A stretch of DNA of 64,000 bases from an uncultured Roseateles sp. (GTDB lineage Bacteria > Pseudomonadota > Gammaproteobacteria > Burkholderiales > Burkholderiaceae_C). Position 1 is the first letter of the stretch. Every line of letters begins with the position of its first letter. The position numbers and the translations under genes were made by a program. The stretch lies in the NCBI RefSeq assembly GCF_963422335.1, contig NZ_OY729424.1:1798001-1862000 (forward strand). The letters are read 5' to 3'. The notes under the pieces are model-generated. The model saw nothing but the letters and a program-made list of their open reading frames with translations, was not told the origin of the DNA and did no database searches. Positions 62,710 through 64,000 of the stretch are shown here, in pieces.

Positions 62710-63930
62710 ATGCAAACCTATCTGGTCGGTGGCGCCGTGCGTGACGCCTTGTTGGGGCTGCCGGTGAGCGATTGCGACTGGGTGGTGGTGGGCAGCAGCC
62801 CGGCCGAAATGCTGGCGGCCGGGTTTCAGCCGGTGGGCAAGGACTTCCCGGTGTTTCTGCATCCGGTCAGCCACGAGGAGTACGCGCTGGCGCGCACCGA
62901 GCGCAAGACAGCGCCCGGCTACCACGGCTTCAGCGTCCACTCGGCGCCCGATGTGACCCTGGAAGAAGACCTGCGCCGCCGTGATCTGAGCATCAATGCG
63001 ATGGCCCGGGATGCCGAGGGTCGGCTGATCGACCCTTATGGCGGCCAGGCGGATCTGCAGCACAAGATCTTGCGTCATGTGTCCGAGGCCTTTGCCGAAG
63101 ACCCGGTGCGCATCCTGCGGCTGGCGCGTTTTGCGGCCCGCTTTTCCGATTTCACGGTGGCGCCGGAGACGCAGGCGCTGATGCGCGACATGGTGGACAG
63201 CGGCGAGCTCGATGCGCTGGTGGCCGAGCGGGTCTGGCAGGAGCTGTCGCGCGGGCTGATGGAGTCCAGTCCATCGCGGATGTTCGAGGTCTTGCGCAGT
63301 TGTGGTGCCTTGGCGCGGCTGCTGCCCGAGGTCGACCGGCTGTGGGGCGTGCCGCAGCCGCCCGCCCACCATCCCGAGATCGATACCGGTGTGCATCTGA
63401 TGCTGGTGCTGGACATGAGTGCGCGGCTGGAGGCGCCCCTGAGCGTTCGCTATGCCTGCCTGGCTCATGACCTGGGCAAGGGCACGACGCCAGTGGATCT
63501 GCTGCCCCGCCACATCGGCCATGAGGGGCGCAGCGTCAAGCTGGCGGCGGTCATCGCCCAGCGCCTGCGCGTGCCGCGCGACTGTGCCGAACTGGCCGAG
63601 GTGGTGGCGCGCGAGCATGGCCATGTGCATGGCAGCCTGGAGCTGAGCCCGGCGGCCGTGCTCCGGTTGCTGGAGCGCTGCGATGCATTGCGCCAGCCAC
63701 AGCGCTTCGAGCTGGCGCTGCTGGCCTGCGAGTGTGATGCACGGGGCCGCACTGGGCTGGAGGACAGGCCCTACCCGCAGGCCGACCGCCTGCGCTTGGC
63801 GCTGTCCGCGATGCTGGCGGTGGTCACAGCGCCGGTGGCGGCGGCAGCGGCCGCTCGAGGGGCGGCCGGGCCCGAGATCGGGCGGGCCATCCAGCAGGCG
63901 CGGCTGGAGGCCTTGATCGCTGCGCTGTGA
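62710..63930 (+). CDS. cca: multifunctional CCA-adding tRNA nucleotidyltransferase
   Basis: The 406-residue class II enzyme adds or repairs the tRNA 3' CCA. It has GGAVRD (7-12), the catalytic DCD (21-23), RRRDLSINAMA, the neck EDPVRILRLARFAARF and an HD phosphohydrolase domain (LAHDLGKG) typical of the gammaproteobacterial/betaproteobacterial multifunctional form. TAGACT at 62697-62702 may be its -10. Confidence 0.95.
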   Translation: MQTYLVGGAVRDALLGLPVSDCDWVVVGSSPAEMLAAGFQPVGKDFPVFLHPVSHEEYALARTERKTAPGYHGFSVHSAPDVTLEEDLRRRDLSINAMARDAEGRLIDPYGGQADLQHKILRHVSEAFAEDPVRILRLARFAARFSDFTVAPETQALMRDMVDSGELDALVAERVWQELSRGLMESSPSRMFEVLRSCGALARLLPEVDRLWGVPQPPAHHPEIDTGVHLMLVLDMSARLEAPLSVRYACLAHDLGKGTTPVDLLPRHIGHEGRSVKLAAVIAQRLRVPRDCAELAEVVAREHGHVHGSLELSPAAVLRLLERCDALRQPQRFELALLACECDARGRTGLEDRPYPQADRLRLALSAMLAVVTAPVAAAAAARGAAGPEIGRAIQQARLEALIAAL

Positions 63931-63931
63931 C

Positions 63932-64000
63932 TCAGCGCTGGGTGCGATAGGGTTCGTCGGCGGCGATGAAGTCCTGCTCGGCCAGCGCATCCGCCACCCA
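63932..64000 (-). CDS. 3' end of an unidentified gene (partial)
   Basis: On the minus strand the last 22 codons of a frame run in from beyond the window and stop at 63932-63934 (ending EQDFIAADEPYRTQR). It converges on cca with one base between the stops. Too short to identify. Confidence 0.55.
   Translation of the reverse strand, partial: WVADALAEQDFIAADEPYRTQR

Noticed and set aside
1..64000. tRNA, rRNA, riboswitch, CRISPR, insertion sequence, integrase or toxin-antitoxin genes
   Set aside because: I looked for clover-leaf-like sequences, regular short repeats, transposase motifs and small gene pairs and saw none that I could support by eye.

Overview
The window is a GC-rich chromosomal stretch typical of a betaproteobacterium of the order Burkholderiales. 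The gene content points to the Roseateles/Paucibacter/Rubrivivax/Leptothrix side of the order, but genus is an inference. Supporting signs are the smg-dprA-LysM block next to def-fmt, yajC-secD-secF followed by a DUF1631 gene, a pgk-NADP-malic enzyme-pyk-class II aldolase-purC run, two PEP-CTERM proteins, several Crp/Fnr-type regulators and many c-di-GMP enzymes. I found no rRNA, tRNA, CRISPR array, insertion sequence or prophage.

Layout. 1-8.4 kb is signalling: a 5'-truncated CHASE2-PAS-GGDEF-EAL protein, an orphan carbamoyltransferase-like half domain, a Crp/Fnr regulator, a second PAS-GGDEF-EAL gene broken by an in-frame TAG, and a hybrid histidine kinase/OmpR-type response regulator pair. 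8.4-16.3 kb holds a hemerythrin/nitronate monooxygenase operon, an aldo/keto reductase, a beta-ketothiolase, an orphan ParA ATPase, a periplasmic binding protein, a Dnr-like Crp/Fnr regulator and an ArsR regulator. 16.2-21.3 kb has an enoyl-CoA hydratase-like gene and a branched-chain-type ABC transporter (permease, permease-ATPase fusion, ATPase) without a binding protein. 22.2-26.5 kb is a hydroxyproline-catabolism operon (GntR regulator, epimerase, three-part flavin dehydrogenase).

26.8-47 kb is mostly housekeeping: Sec export (yajC, secD, secF), smg, dprA, LysM protein, def, fmt, htpX, azlCD, pgk, maeB, pyk and fba. 47-53 kb carries purC, purE, purK and tsaC, interrupted by a helical-repeat gene and an opposing cnoX-type thioredoxin. 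52.9-56 kb encodes two tandem SGNH lipoproteins (one with degenerate catalytic residues) and an OmpW-like porin. 56-61 kb is a coupled tsaB-rimI-uracil-DNA glycosylase-PAS-GGDEF-EAL series followed by a MidA-type methyltransferase. The end holds two PEP-CTERM genes, cca and the tail of one more gene.

The most interesting signals are regulatory. Fnr-type boxes lie in front of the nitronate monooxygenase/hemerythrin operon, the ArsR gene and the divergent carbamoyltransferase-like/Crp pair, suggesting a local oxygen or nitric-oxide responsive circuit. Four CTTC(A/G)G hexamers at exact 11-bp spacing lie upstream of the OmpR-type regulator. The two PEP-CTERM genes share an element at the same distance from their start codons. 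A perfect CRP-type TGTGA-N6-TCACA site precedes def. All gene starts and functions are read from the sequence by eye and family knowledge; no search was run.
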